From Burkholderia sp. Bp9142 (GTDB lineage Bacteria > Pseudomonadota > Gammaproteobacteria > Burkholderiales > Burkholderiaceae), in assembly GCF_003853415.1 (NCBI RefSeq), contig NZ_QTPP01000049.1, positions 1 through 59,572 of the forward strand: 59,572 nucleotides of DNA. Reading direction: 5' to 3'. The notes under the pieces are model-generated. The model did not search any database. It was not told the DNA's origin and saw nothing but the letters and a program-made list of their open reading frames with translations. This document shows, piece after piece, positions 1-8,500 of this stretch (position 1 is the first letter of the stretch; each line of letters opens with the position of its first letter). The translations under genes were made by a program, and so were the position numbers.

Positions 1-665
1 GTTCGGCGAGCGATTTATGCAGGCGCGTGGATAACGCGTTGTTCAACCGCCTCGCCCACAAAAATGCGGACAGGTTCGGCGGCACTGGGGAGCAGCGGTA
101 CTCAGCCACACTCGGACGCCGATCACACTGTACCTGCGTGACCATTTTTCACTCCGTCCGGTCCTCATAACCGGCCACACAATACCGACTGATCAAGACA
201 ATAGCGACCCGGTAGGCCACTCCTTGTGGCTCCGCTGCCGATACCTCCGATCTTTCACGGTTGCGCTTGCTTCCCTTGTCAAATCAGGGATCGATGGGCT
301 GAGTCCTCGTCGACTATGTCGCCCGGGAGGCATTCCTGAATGTAATGAACGATTGAGAATTCGTCGCTTTAAGCACAATTTCGCGTTGTGTATTCTCGGT
401 TTCAACGTGATGGGTCATCACAACAGGGTGCTGCTTTCCCTAGCCATGAGGCCCATCCCGGCGGATACGCGAGCATGAGCTGGCGAACTCCACAAGTAGG
501 AGCAGTGGCGTCGACGCGATGATGTCGTGGATGCCGTCTGAAGCCGCCTCGATTGCAGACTCAGATGGCAATTCTGGCCCATTGTCCGCGGACTCAGTTC
601 GCAGATGCACCTCTGCCAAGAGGTGTATCAACCCGATCATTCATCAACCGGACGAAGACAAACAC
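1..665. other. Upstream non-coding region with a repeat copy
   Basis: This stretch precedes the hydantoinase/oxoprolinase gene. It holds one copy of a 59-bp dispersed repeat (19-77), described separately. I see no convincing gene: the small reading frames here lack a ribosome binding site and any recognisable motif. The leader of the 666-4298 gene must lie here, but I cannot pick out a promoter with confidence. Confidence 0.5.
19..77. repeat. Dispersed 59-bp repeat, copy 1
   Basis: Positions 19-77 match positions 36321-36379 with only two adjacent mismatches (27-28 versus 36329-36330), and 49 bases (29-77) are identical. The similarity stops abruptly after 77, where the two flanks diverge. 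Both copies are in the same orientation. Identity this high over 36 kb suggests the end of a former mobile element or a recombination scar, but I do not recognise the parent sequence. Confidence 0.75.
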
Positions 666-3600
666 ATGAACTCAGGTAAATGGCAATTTTGGGTGGATCG
701 CGGAGGCACGTTCACCGACATCGTGGCGAAACGGCCCGATGGAAGCCTGGTGACGCATAAGCTCCTTTCGGAGAATCCGGAGCAGTACCGCGATGCGGCC
801 GTAGCCGGGATTCGCAAGCTGCTGGGGCTTCAGCCGGGTGAGATGATCTCCTCATACCACGTCGAATGCGTAAAGATGGGCACCACCGTCGCCACGAACG
901 CTTTGCTCGAGCGTAACGGCGAGCCGACCGTGCTGGTGACGACCGCGGGTTTCCGCGATGCACTGCGCGTGGCGTACCAGAACCGTCCGCGACTGTTCGA
1001 TCGTCAGATCATTTTGCCCGAATTGCTCTATAGCACCGTCATCGAAGTCGATGAGCGTGTCGGCGCGGATGGTGAGGTCGTGCGGGCGTTGGATACTGAG
1101 ACGATGCGCCGGGACCTGGAGCGCGCATACTCAGATGGTCTGCGCAGCGCCGCCATCGTATTTATGCATGGCTACCGCTATCCGGAGCATGAGAAGGAAG
1201 CGGCACGTATCGCGCGCGAAGTCGGCTTTACCCAGGTGAGCACGTCTTTCGAGACCAGCCCGATGATGAAGTTTGTCAGCCGCGGCGACACGACCGTGGT
1301 AGACGCTTACCTGTCCCCGATTCTGCGTCGTTATGTGGACCAGGTTGCGAAGGAGATGCCGGGCGTCCGGCTGTTCTTCATGCAGTCATCGGGCGGCCTG
1401 ACTGACGCTGGCTCGTTCCAGGGCAAAGATGCGATTTTGTCGGGCCCGGCGGGTGGCATCGTTGGGATGGCTCGGACTGCACAACTCGGCGGTCAGGAAA
1501 AAGTGATTGGATTCGACATGGGCGGCACCTCGACCGACGTGTCGCATTACATCGGCGAATTCGAACGTGAGTTCGAGACTCAAGTCGCAGGTGTTCGTGT
1601 CCGCGCGCCCATGATGAGCATCCATACCGTTGCTGCTGGCGGTGGTTCGATGCTGACCTTCGACGGTGCCCGATTCCGCGTCGGTCCTGAAAGCGCGGGC
1701 GCGAACCCGGGTCCGGCAAGTTATAAGCGTGGTGGTCCGCTTGCTGTCACGGACGCGAACGTTTTGCTTGGAAAAATCCAACCCCGTTACTTCCCGAAAG
1801 TGTTCGGCCCCGGGGCGGACGAGGCGCTCGGACTGGAGGTCGTTCGAGATAAGTTCGAGACGCTTGCAGGTCAGACCGGACGCAGCGCCGAAGCCGTAGC
1901 GGAAGGGTTCATCGAGATCGCCGTGCAGCAGATGGCAAACGCCATCAAGAAAATCTCTGTTGCGCGCGGTTACGACGTGACCGGCTATACGCTGCAGTGC
2001 TTCGGTGGTGCAGGCGGGCAGCACGCTTGTCTCGTCGCCGACGCACTTGGCATTACACGGGTCTTCGTACACCCCTTGGCCGGTGTTCTTTCCGCATACG
2101 GGATGGGCCTTGCCGATCAGACTGTCATTCGCGAGCAAGCGGTGGAGCTTCCGTTGAAGACGGAATCGCTGCCCGTGATTGCTGAGCAGCTGGACGCGAT
2201 CGGCAATACTGCTTCGGATGAGCTGGGGCGGCAAATGGTTGGCTCTGGTGGGGTCAATGTGCGTCACCGCGTTCACGTACGTTATGAGGGTAGCGATTCG
2301 GCACTGGTCGTGAACTTCGGTACGCTCGAAGAAATCGTTGCGAACTTCGAGGCTGCTTATCGTCAGCGCTATGCGTTCCTGATGCAGGGCAAAGCACTGA
2401 TCGTCGAAGCGATCTCGGTTGAAGCAAGCCTCGGTGGGGACGCGCCGGAGGAAATCCGTCACGCGGTTCACGAGCCGCGTGAAGCCAAGCGAACCGAAAC
2501 TATCCGCCTCTACTCGGGTGGTCAGTGGCATGACGCCGCGCTGGTAGTGCGCGAAGACATGACGCCTGGCGACTTCGTCGTTGGTCCGGCCGTGATTGCG
2601 GAAAAGAATGCGACGACCGTGCTCGAACCGGGTTGGCAAGCAAATCTCACCGAGCTGGATCATCTCGTACTCGAGCGCCGTGTGCCCAAGGTCAACGAGT
2701 TTGCCGTTGGTACGACGGTGGATCCGGTCATGCTCGAGGTGTTCAACAATCTGTTCATGAACATCGCGGAACAGATGGGCCTGCAACTGCAGAACACGGC
2801 TCACTCGGTCAACATCAAGGAGCGGCTGGACTTTTCGTGTGCGCTGTTTGATACCGACGGAAACCTGGTCGCTAATGCGCCGCACATGCCGGTCCACCTC
2901 GGCTCGATGGGCGAGAGTGTGCGTTCCGTCATCGAGAAGAACAAGGAGAACACTTCGCGTGGGGATGTTTTCGCTATCAACGATCCCTATGACGGCGGCA
3001 CACACCTTCCGGACGTCACCGTTATCACGCCGGTCTTTCTCGATGGCCATAACGTAGACCGTCCGATCTTCTATGTCGGCAGCCGCGGGCACCATGGAGA
3101 TATCGGTGGCACGACGCCCGGGTCGATGCCCCCGTTCTCGGCAACGATTGAAGAAGAGGGTGTTCGCTTCCAAAGCGACTTCAAGCTCGTTGAAGCCGGA
3201 ACGTTGCGCGAGGCTGAAGTATTGGCCAAGTTGTCAAGTGGTCAGTGGCCGAGCCGCAACCCGGAACAGAACGTGGCTGACCTGAAAGCGCAGATCGCGG
3301 CCAATGAGAAGGGCGTCCAGGAACTGCGCAAGATGGTGGATCAGTATGGTCTCGAAGTTGTCCAGGCGTATATGCGTCACGTCCAGGATAACGCTGAAGA
3401 ATCCGTCCGGCGTGTCATCGCGAACCTTCGCGACGGCGCGTTCAGCTTGCCACTCGACAACGGTTCGCATATCGACGTGGCTATCAAGGTGAACGCTGCG
3501 CAGCGCTCGGCTGTCATCGACTTTACTGGTACGTCCGAACAACAGCACAACAACTTCAACGCGCCTCTGGCTATTTGTATGGCAGCAGTGTTGTATGTCT

Positions 3601-4298
3601 TCCGAACCTTGGTGGACGACAACATCCCGCTGAATGCCGGTTGTCTGAAGCCGCTGAAGGTAATTGTTCCGTCTGCGTCGATGCTCAATCCGGTCGCGCC
3701 TGCTGCGGTCGTGGCAGGGAACGTCGAGACCTCGACGTGCGTGACCAGTGCCTTGTATGGTGCACTCGGTGTGATGGCTGCTGGTCAGTGCACGATGAAC
3801 AACTTCGCGTTCGGCAACGATCGCGTGCAGTACTACGAGACCATCTGTGGCGGAACCGGTGCGGGGCGGACGAACCTTGCCGACGAGTCGGATACCGAGG
3901 GCTTCGACGGCACGTCGGCTGTCCAGGCTCATATGACGAACTCACGCCTGACGGATCCTGAGGTACTCGAGTTCCGCTATCCGGTCCGTCTCGACAGCTT
4001 TGAAATTCGCCGTGGTTCCGGTGGTGCAGGGCGCTGGACGGGTGGGGATGGCACGACTCGACGGGTTCGCTTTCTCGAACCGATGACGGCCAGCATTCTC
4101 TCGAATGGTCGCAAGTACGGTGCATTTGGTGCACACGGCGGGCATCCGGGGGCAGTCGGGGTGAATCGCATCATTCGCAGCGACGGGACGGTTGAGGAAC
4201 TCGACCATCTCGCAGAAGCCCAGATGGGTGTTGGCGATGTGTTCGAAATCAACACCCCCGGCGGCGGCGGCTATGGCGCACCGACCAGTGGCCGTTAA
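666..4298 (+). CDS. Hydantoinase/5-oxoprolinase, fused HyuA-HyuB type
   Basis: The 1210-residue protein has the full two-domain layout of ATP-dependent 5-oxoprolinases and N-methylhydantoinases, which open cyclic amides such as 5-oxoproline or hydantoins. The first part (about residues 1-690) is HyuA-like, beginning with the phosphate-binding motif DRGGTFTDIV and carrying an FDMGGTSTDVSHY segment near residue 285. The second part (about 700-1205) is HyuB-like, with INDPYDGGTHLPDV, SRGHHGDIGG and a Gly-rich NTPGGGGYG end. I chose the ATG at 666 because the family motif starts a few residues later; the in-frame ATG at 519 would add 49 residues that do not look like the family. It opens an operon with PpnP and an SDR. 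The exact substrate is not determined: 5-oxoproline or a related lactam/hydantoin are the alternatives. Confidence 0.9.
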   Translation: MNSGKWQFWVDRGGTFTDIVAKRPDGSLVTHKLLSENPEQYRDAAVAGIRKLLGLQPGEMISSYHVECVKMGTTVATNALLERNGEPTVLVTTAGFRDALRVAYQNRPRLFDRQIILPELLYSTVIEVDERVGADGEVVRALDTETMRRDLERAYSDGLRSAAIVFMHGYRYPEHEKEAARIAREVGFTQVSTSFETSPMMKFVSRGDTTVVDAYLSPILRRYVDQVAKEMPGVRLFFMQSSGGLTDAGSFQGKDAILSGPAGGIVGMARTAQLGGQEKVIGFDMGGTSTDVSHYIGEFEREFETQVAGVRVRAPMMSIHTVAAGGGSMLTFDGARFRVGPESAGANPGPASYKRGGPLAVTDANVLLGKIQPRYFPKVFGPGADEALGLEVVRDKFETLAGQTGRSAEAVAEGFIEIAVQQMANAIKKISVARGYDVTGYTLQCFGGAGGQHACLVADALGITRVFVHPLAGVLSAYGMGLADQTVIREQAVELPLKTESLPVIAEQLDAIGNTASDELGRQMVGSGGVNVRHRVHVRYEGSDSALVVNFGTLEEIVANFEAAYRQRYAFLMQGKALIVEAISVEASLGGDAPEEIRHAVHEPREAKRTETIRLYSGGQWHDAALVVREDMTPGDFVVGPAVIAEKNATTVLEPGWQANLTELDHLVLERRVPKVNEFAVGTTVDPVMLEVFNNLFMNIAEQMGLQLQNTAHSVNIKERLDFSCALFDTDGNLVANAPHMPVHLGSMGESVRSVIEKNKENTSRGDVFAINDPYDGGTHLPDVTVITPVFLDGHNVDRPIFYVGSRGHHGDIGGTTPGSMPPFSATIEEEGVRFQSDFKLVEAGTLREAEVLAKLSSGQWPSRNPEQNVADLKAQIAANEKGVQELRKMVDQYGLEVVQAYMRHVQDNAEESVRRVIANLRDGAFSLPLDNGSHIDVAIKVNAAQRSAVIDFTGTSEQQHNNFNAPLAICMAAVLYVFRTLVDDNIPLNAGCLKPLKVIVPSASMLNPVAPAAVVAGNVETSTCVTSALYGALGVMAAGQCTMNNFAFGNDRVQYYETICGGTGAGRTNLADESDTEGFDGTSAVQAHMTNSRLTDPEVLEFRYPVRLDSFEIRRGSGGAGRWTGGDGTTRRVRFLEPMTASILSNGRKYGAFGAHGGHPGAVGVNRIIRSDGTVEELDHLAEAQMGVGDVFEINTPGGGGYGAPTSGR

Positions 4299-4316
4299 AG
4301 AAGGCGGGCACTGAGA

Positions 4317-4374
4317 ATCATCCGAAGCCGGTCGACTGGTCTCGAGACCGAAACAGTCGATCCGGCCGGATGAT
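4317..4374. promoter_or_regulatory. Long intercistronic hairpin
   Basis: Between the oxoprolinase stop and ppnP lies a strong imperfect inverted repeat. ATCATCCG (4317-4324) pairs with 4367-4374, GCCGG (4327-4331) with 4362-4366, and TCGACTG (4332-4338) with 4354-4360, enclosing a GTCTCGAGAC palindrome. There is no U-tract after it, so it is unlikely to be a full intrinsic terminator. An mRNA-stability or attenuating element inside the operon is more likely. Confidence 0.6.
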
Positions 4375-4434
4375 GATGCCGGGTTGGGTGAGCCTGGCTG
4401 CCTTTCAACTTGACTCCAGATTCAGGATTCTCAA

Positions 4435-4746
4435 ATGAAACAGTACGACAAGGTCTCGGTTCTGAAGACCGCAAATATTCACTTCGACGGTAAATGCGTG
4501 AGCCGTCTTGTCATGTTCCCGGATGGCAGCCGAGTAACCCTGGGGGTGATTTTCCCGTCAACTCTGACTTTCGACGTCAAACGGAGAGAGACGATGGAGA
4601 TCGTAGCCGGCGAGTGCCGCGTGCGAGTCGCTGGGAGCGATGAGTGGCGGATTTACACGGCGGACGAACGTTTCGTCGTACCGGCGGAATCGAGCTTCCA
4701 AATTGAAGTCAAGGAAATGCTCGAGTACGTTTGCCACTACCACTGA
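4435..4746 (+). CDS. ppnP: Pyrimidine/purine nucleoside phosphorylase PpnP (UPF0345)
   Basis: This 103-residue single-domain cupin matches the PpnP/DUF1255 family in length and pattern. It starts MKQYDKVSVLKTANIHFDGK, has a central EIVAGECRVRV strand pair, and ends in the family's typical LEYVCHY-type tail. PpnP cleaves a broad range of nucleosides with phosphate to the free base and ribose-1-phosphate in the cytoplasm. An AGGA at a good distance precedes the ATG. It sits between the oxoprolinase and an SDR gene, apparently in one transcript. Its link to cyclic-amide catabolism (for example pyrimidine or hydantoin breakdown) is inference from position. Confidence 0.9.
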   Translation: MKQYDKVSVLKTANIHFDGKCVSRLVMFPDGSRVTLGVIFPSTLTFDVKRRETMEIVAGECRVRVAGSDEWRIYTADERFVVPAESSFQIEVKEMLEYVCHYH

Positions 4747-4814
4747 GTAGATAGTTTTTTGGATTGCTGCTGACCAGAGGTCAGTTAAGTGATATATCTA
4801 GTGAGGATTGCAAA

Positions 4815-5591
4815 ATGAAACATCAAGATAAAGTGGTCATCGTGACCGGAGCGGCCCAGGGTCTCGGCCTTGCGTGCGTGGAACGTTTCCTCTCGGAAGG
4901 CGCGAAAGTATTGCTGGTCGATGTTCAGAAGGAAAAGCTTGATGCGGTAGTCGATCGTCTCGGCGAACGCACGGCGGCGTATGCGAGCGACTTGTCGGCG
5001 ATCAATGCCGAGGGGGCAGCCGCACTGGTTGCGCATGCGGTATCCGTGTTCGGTCGCGTGGACATCCTGGTAAGCAACGCCGGCATCATCTATCTGGCCG
5101 ATTTTGTCGATTTCCCGGAAGACATGTTCGACCGTACGCAGCATATCAACGTGAAGTCTGCATTTTTGATTGGCCAGGCCGTTGCGCGGCAAATGATCAA
5201 GCAAGGCGGTGGCGGTTCCATCATCAATATGTCGTCGGTCAACGCCAACATTGCAATTCCGAACGCTGTCGCCTACGCGGTCTCGAAGGGCGCTATGAAG
5301 CAGCTGACGGCGGTGATGGCAGTCGGCCTTATTCAGCACGGCATTCGCGTGAACGCGGTCGGCCCGGGCACGATTCTCACGGATCTTGTGAAGGACTCGA
5401 TCATGGCGAGCGATACGGCTCGTCGCAACATTCTGGCACGGACGCCGATCGGCCGTTGTGGCGAACCGGAAGAAGTCTCGAGCGTGGTTTCGTTCCTGGC
5501 AAGCGACGATGCTTCGTACATCATTGGGCAGACGATCTACCCGGACGGCGGCCGCATGATCGTGAACTACATGGTGCCGGTCAAGGACTGA
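4815..5591 (+). CDS. SDR-family NAD(P)-dependent dehydrogenase
   Basis: This is a classical short-chain dehydrogenase of 258 residues. It has the nucleotide motif TGAAQGLG near the N-terminus, NAG in SNAGII, the catalytic Ser in NMSSVN, the YAVSKG Tyr-Lys pair, and a GRCGEPEEV...SYIIGQTI..DGG C-terminal segment. The ATG at 4815 follows a GAGGA-type site; the in-frame ATG at 4764 would only add residues before the Rossmann fold. It is the last gene of the 666-5591 operon, followed at once by an intrinsic terminator. Members of this family oxidise or reduce alcohols, ketones and sugars, and the substrate here cannot be read from the sequence. Confidence 0.9.
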   Translation: MKHQDKVVIVTGAAQGLGLACVERFLSEGAKVLLVDVQKEKLDAVVDRLGERTAAYASDLSAINAEGAAALVAHAVSVFGRVDILVSNAGIIYLADFVDFPEDMFDRTQHINVKSAFLIGQAVARQMIKQGGGGSIINMSSVNANIAIPNAVAYAVSKGAMKQLTAVMAVGLIQHGIRVNAVGPGTILTDLVKDSIMASDTARRNILARTPIGRCGEPEEVSSVVSFLASDDASYIIGQTIYPDGGRMIVNYMVPVKD

Positions 5592-5661
5592 GATTGACGC
5601 GATCGATGTGACAGTCAGGTGATTGAGTGTGAGACGGGGTGCTCCACCTGATCTGTAACGA

Positions 5662-5697
5662 GGCCGAGAGAAGCATATGTTTCTCTCGGCCGTTTTT
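5662..5697 (+). terminator. Intrinsic terminator of the oxoprolinase operon
   Basis: An 11-bp perfect stem (GGCCGAGAGAA at 5662-5672 with its complement at 5681-5691) closes an 8-base loop and is followed by G and five T. It lies 70 bases after the SDR stop codon. Confidence 0.93.
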
Positions 5698-5960
5698 CGT
5701 ATGGCCGGGGAGATCTACGAGTAGACGGCGGAATCTTACGCTTGTTTGCTATGGGAGCGATGCCAACTCCAATCGAGCTGCGCTTCGACTTTTGTGCTCA
5801 CGGAAGTAACCTCGCGGATCTGTAGCGGTTGGGGCGTGGTGATCACCGTTCGTGGCGGAGCGAGAACCGCGCTTGTACGGAAATGAGCAGATGCCATTGA
5901 CCCTACGGCGCTCCGTTGCCACCTGATGCCGCGATGGATCAGCAGGTGATCCGTTGATAC

Positions 5961-5997
5961 ACAAAAAGGTCGAAAGAAGCATTCGCCTCTTTCGACC
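5961..5997 (-). terminator. Intrinsic terminator of the FAD oxidoreductase
   Basis: GGTCGAAAGA (5968-5977) pairs perfectly with 5988-5997. Read on the minus strand, the stem is followed by five T (plus-strand A5 at 5963-5967). It lies just beyond the stop codon of the minus-strand gene at 6038. Confidence 0.9.
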
Positions 5998-6037
5998 TAT
6001 TCCGGAGTGATCTCGGCCTCGACGCGACCGCCGGCCC

Positions 6038-7303
6038 TCACACGAGGTGTGCTGCGACCGCGCCCATTTCGTAATAGCCGGACCGCAGGTTACGCAGCGC
6101 AGGCGCGTCCGGTTGCGTCACGGGGAGGGGCATATCCTGACGGGGGTCGACAATGTGACCGGCCATGATTTTTCCGAACATCGTTCCGGTTCCGATACCG
6201 CGCCCGTTATAGGCGTGGAAGCCAATAACTTGACGGTCCAGCTCATGGTACCGCGGTAGATGATTGGCCGTCATTGCGATCCGCCCGAACCATTCATGCT
6301 CGAACCGGATGTTCTTGAGTTCAGGGAACATGCGACGAAGGGTGCGCTTCGCGTAGGCAGGGTGTACCCCGGAGCCAATATTTCGCAGCGACCCGAGGCT
6401 ACCGAAGATCAGACGGCCCGCGGCATCAGTCCTTAGCGATGTGATGACCGTGCGAGTACAAATCAAACCTTCACGATTGGCCAGGATCGTCCGGCGAAGG
6501 GACTCGGGAACCGGCGCCGTGGCACATTGGAAGTAATACACCGGGATGATCTCATCGCGCAGCGCCGGCCAGAGCGAACCTGAGTAGGCGTTCGTCGAAG
6601 TGACGACCCAGTCAGCTGTCACCGAGCCGGATCGGGTGTTGAGCTTCCAGCGGCTGCCGACGCGCTCCACATTCAACACTTCGCTACCGGTATAGATATT
6701 GGCCCCTTCCGATTGGGCCGCACCAGCGAGTCCGCGCACGTATGAAAGCGGTTGAATCGTGCCAGCTCGTTCATCGAGCAGCGACCCGGTGAAAGCACTG
6801 CTACCGACGCGCCTGGCGGTTTCCGATGCGTCGAGAAGCCGAACAGCAACACCGCGACGTTGCCATTGCGCTGCGCGATCACGAATCTCGTCGAGCCCGG
6901 TTTGTCCGATCGCACAATGGAGCGTGCCGTTATGCACCGCTTCGCAATCGAGCTGATAGCGTTTGATGACGTCAAACACCAGTCCGGGTGCCTTGCCCAG
7001 AACGTCGATCAGGTGCTCGCCGGTTTCTTGACCGAGCTCCTTGCAGATATCGTCCGGCCGCACCCACATGCCCGGGTTGACCAAGCCTACATTGCGACCA
7101 GAGCCGCCAAATCCGATTTCGCGGGCCTCGAGGACGGCGACCTTTGCGCCTTGAGCTGCAAGGTGCAGCGCCGTCGACATGCCGGTGATGCCACCGCCTA
7201 CCACTACGACATCGGCCGACTGGTCACCGCTGAGAGTCGGGGTGAAGGGGGCCCGAATCGCGGTTTCGTCCCAAAGTCCGTGAGTTTTCGTTGTTTCAAC
7301 CAT
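6038..7303 (-). CDS. FAD-dependent oxidoreductase, DAO family
   Basis: This 421-residue flavoprotein of the DAO fold has the dinucleotide motif VVVGGGITGMSTALHL at about residues 33-48, with the family's GGSGRNVG segment soon after. Near the C-terminus is a FAD-contacting GYNGRGIGTGT stretch. Relatives include gamma-glutamylputrescine oxidase, glycine/sarcosine oxidases and D-amino acid dehydrogenases, which oxidise amine groups and feed electrons to oxygen or quinones. The ATG at 7303 has a good AGGAG site. A LysR gene and an amino-acid binding protein lie directly upstream on the same strand, suggesting uptake and oxidation of one amino acid or amine. The precise substrate is unknown. Confidence 0.85.
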   Translation of the reverse strand: MVETTKTHGLWDETAIRAPFTPTLSGDQSADVVVVGGGITGMSTALHLAAQGAKVAVLEAREIGFGGSGRNVGLVNPGMWVRPDDICKELGQETGEHLIDVLGKAPGLVFDVIKRYQLDCEAVHNGTLHCAIGQTGLDEIRDRAAQWQRRGVAVRLLDASETARRVGSSAFTGSLLDERAGTIQPLSYVRGLAGAAQSEGANIYTGSEVLNVERVGSRWKLNTRSGSVTADWVVTSTNAYSGSLWPALRDEIIPVYYFQCATAPVPESLRRTILANREGLICTRTVITSLRTDAAGRLIFGSLGSLRNIGSGVHPAYAKRTLRRMFPELKNIRFEHEWFGRIAMTANHLPRYHELDRQVIGFHAYNGRGIGTGTMFGKIMAGHIVDPRQDMPLPVTQPDAPALRNLRSGYYEMGAVAAHLV

Positions 7304-7427
7304 GATCAGGTGCTCCTGAGTTATGTAAGAGCACGATACCGATCACCTTAATTTGCTCAAAGAGACAAATCTGTACGATGTCATGTCATTCGGGAATGCA
7401 GGCCGAACATGGGGCCTTGAGGTCTCG

Positions 7428-8390
7428 CTACGCGTCAGTATTTCGCCTTCTCGAAGGGATCGGATAGGGATCCGGCACTACCTCATGGACTACCGCAGGT
7501 TCGGCGGCGGCTTCCCGTGCAAGCCAGTCGCGAAACCGAATCATCGTTGGATTGTCGCGGCGGTTCTGTGGCCATACCAGATGGTAGGAGCCGTCCGTGG
7601 GCGTCGCCTTTTCGGAAAGCGCCACCAGTTCTCCTCTCGATACTTCCTCTTGGAAGAGAAACGCAGGCAGCAGCGCAAGGCCGAGCCCAGCCTTCGCGGC
7701 GGCTGCCATTGCCTCAAACTGGTCGAATAGCGGTCCGTTGACTGAATCGTAGTAGACCCCGTTGGCGAGAAACCAGCGCTCCCAGGCATCAGGTCTCGAT
7801 CGAAGGATAAGAAGTGGTGCAGTGAGGAGATCTTCCGGGCTGGCAAAGTTGTGCGCCTCCACGAAAGCAGGGCTTGCCAACGGTATGACGGTCTCGTCCA
7901 TCAAGGGCATCGACTCCGCATCCATCCAGGCCGGATGGCCGTAGTGGATCGCGGCATCGAACGGCTCCGCCTCGAACTCGAAGGGCGTAGTGCGAGTGGA
8001 AAAGTTGATGATGACGTCGGGATTCTCAGAAAAGAACGAGTGCAATCGGGGGATCAGCCATCGTGAACCAAATGCGGGAAGAATGGCCAGATTCAGCGAT
8101 GTGGCCCGCGGGCTTGCCCGTATCGCCATCGAAGCGTCACCGATGTGCTTCAAGGCCTCGCGGATTTCACGCGCGTAACTTAGTCCGGCCTCAGTTAGTT
8201 TGACGGCTTGGCGTTCCCGAACGAACAAGTCGGCACCGAGGCGCTCTTCGAGTGCTCGGACCTGCCGGCTGATTGCGCTCTGCGTCAAATTCAGCTCGAC
8301 GCCGGCCTGAGTGAAACTACCCGTACGTGCAGCTGATTCGAAGGCAGCCAGCATGGCGGTCGGGGGGAGGAATCGGCGGGGGATAGCCAT
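7428..8390 (-). CDS. LysR-family regulator, GcvA-like
   Basis: This 320-residue LysR-type regulator begins with the winged helix-turn-helix pattern LAAFESAARTGSFTQAGVEL...LTQSAISRQVRALEE, followed by a long effector-binding half. The LPPTAMLAAFE opening resembles the GcvA subgroup, often linked to amino-acid and glycine catabolism. The ATG at 8390 gives the usual LysR N-terminus; an upstream in-frame start would add 21 unrelated residues. It lies between the binding-protein gene and the FAD oxidoreductase on the same strand and probably controls one or both. Confidence 0.88.
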   Translation of the reverse strand: MAIPRRFLPPTAMLAAFESAARTGSFTQAGVELNLTQSAISRQVRALEERLGADLFVRERQAVKLTEAGLSYAREIREALKHIGDASMAIRASPRATSLNLAILPAFGSRWLIPRLHSFFSENPDVIINFSTRTTPFEFEAEPFDAAIHYGHPAWMDAESMPLMDETVIPLASPAFVEAHNFASPEDLLTAPLLILRSRPDAWERWFLANGVYYDSVNGPLFDQFEAMAAAAKAGLGLALLPAFLFQEEVSRGELVALSEKATPTDGSYHLVWPQNRRDNPTMIRFRDWLAREAAAEPAVVHEVVPDPYPIPSRRRNTDA

Positions 8391-8500
8391 ACGATCTCTC
8401 GCAGTAATGTGTTGCTCTGTATATCTGGACACAACGCGTAAGGGCAGCCGCACGATTGTCTGTGGGGCCGCCCTCGCGTTTGGACTACTTTCTTAACTTC

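Larger units (their letters stand above)
5592..6037. other. Intergenic region between convergent units
   Basis: This 446-base gap separates the plus-strand operon from the minus-strand oxidoreductase. It contains one strong intrinsic terminator for each side (5662-5697 and 5961-5997). I see no gene between them. Confidence 0.7.

Noticed and set aside
1386..3173. A 595-codon open frame on the minus strand
   Set aside because: It is a shadow of the oxoprolinase gene, with no family resemblance of its own.
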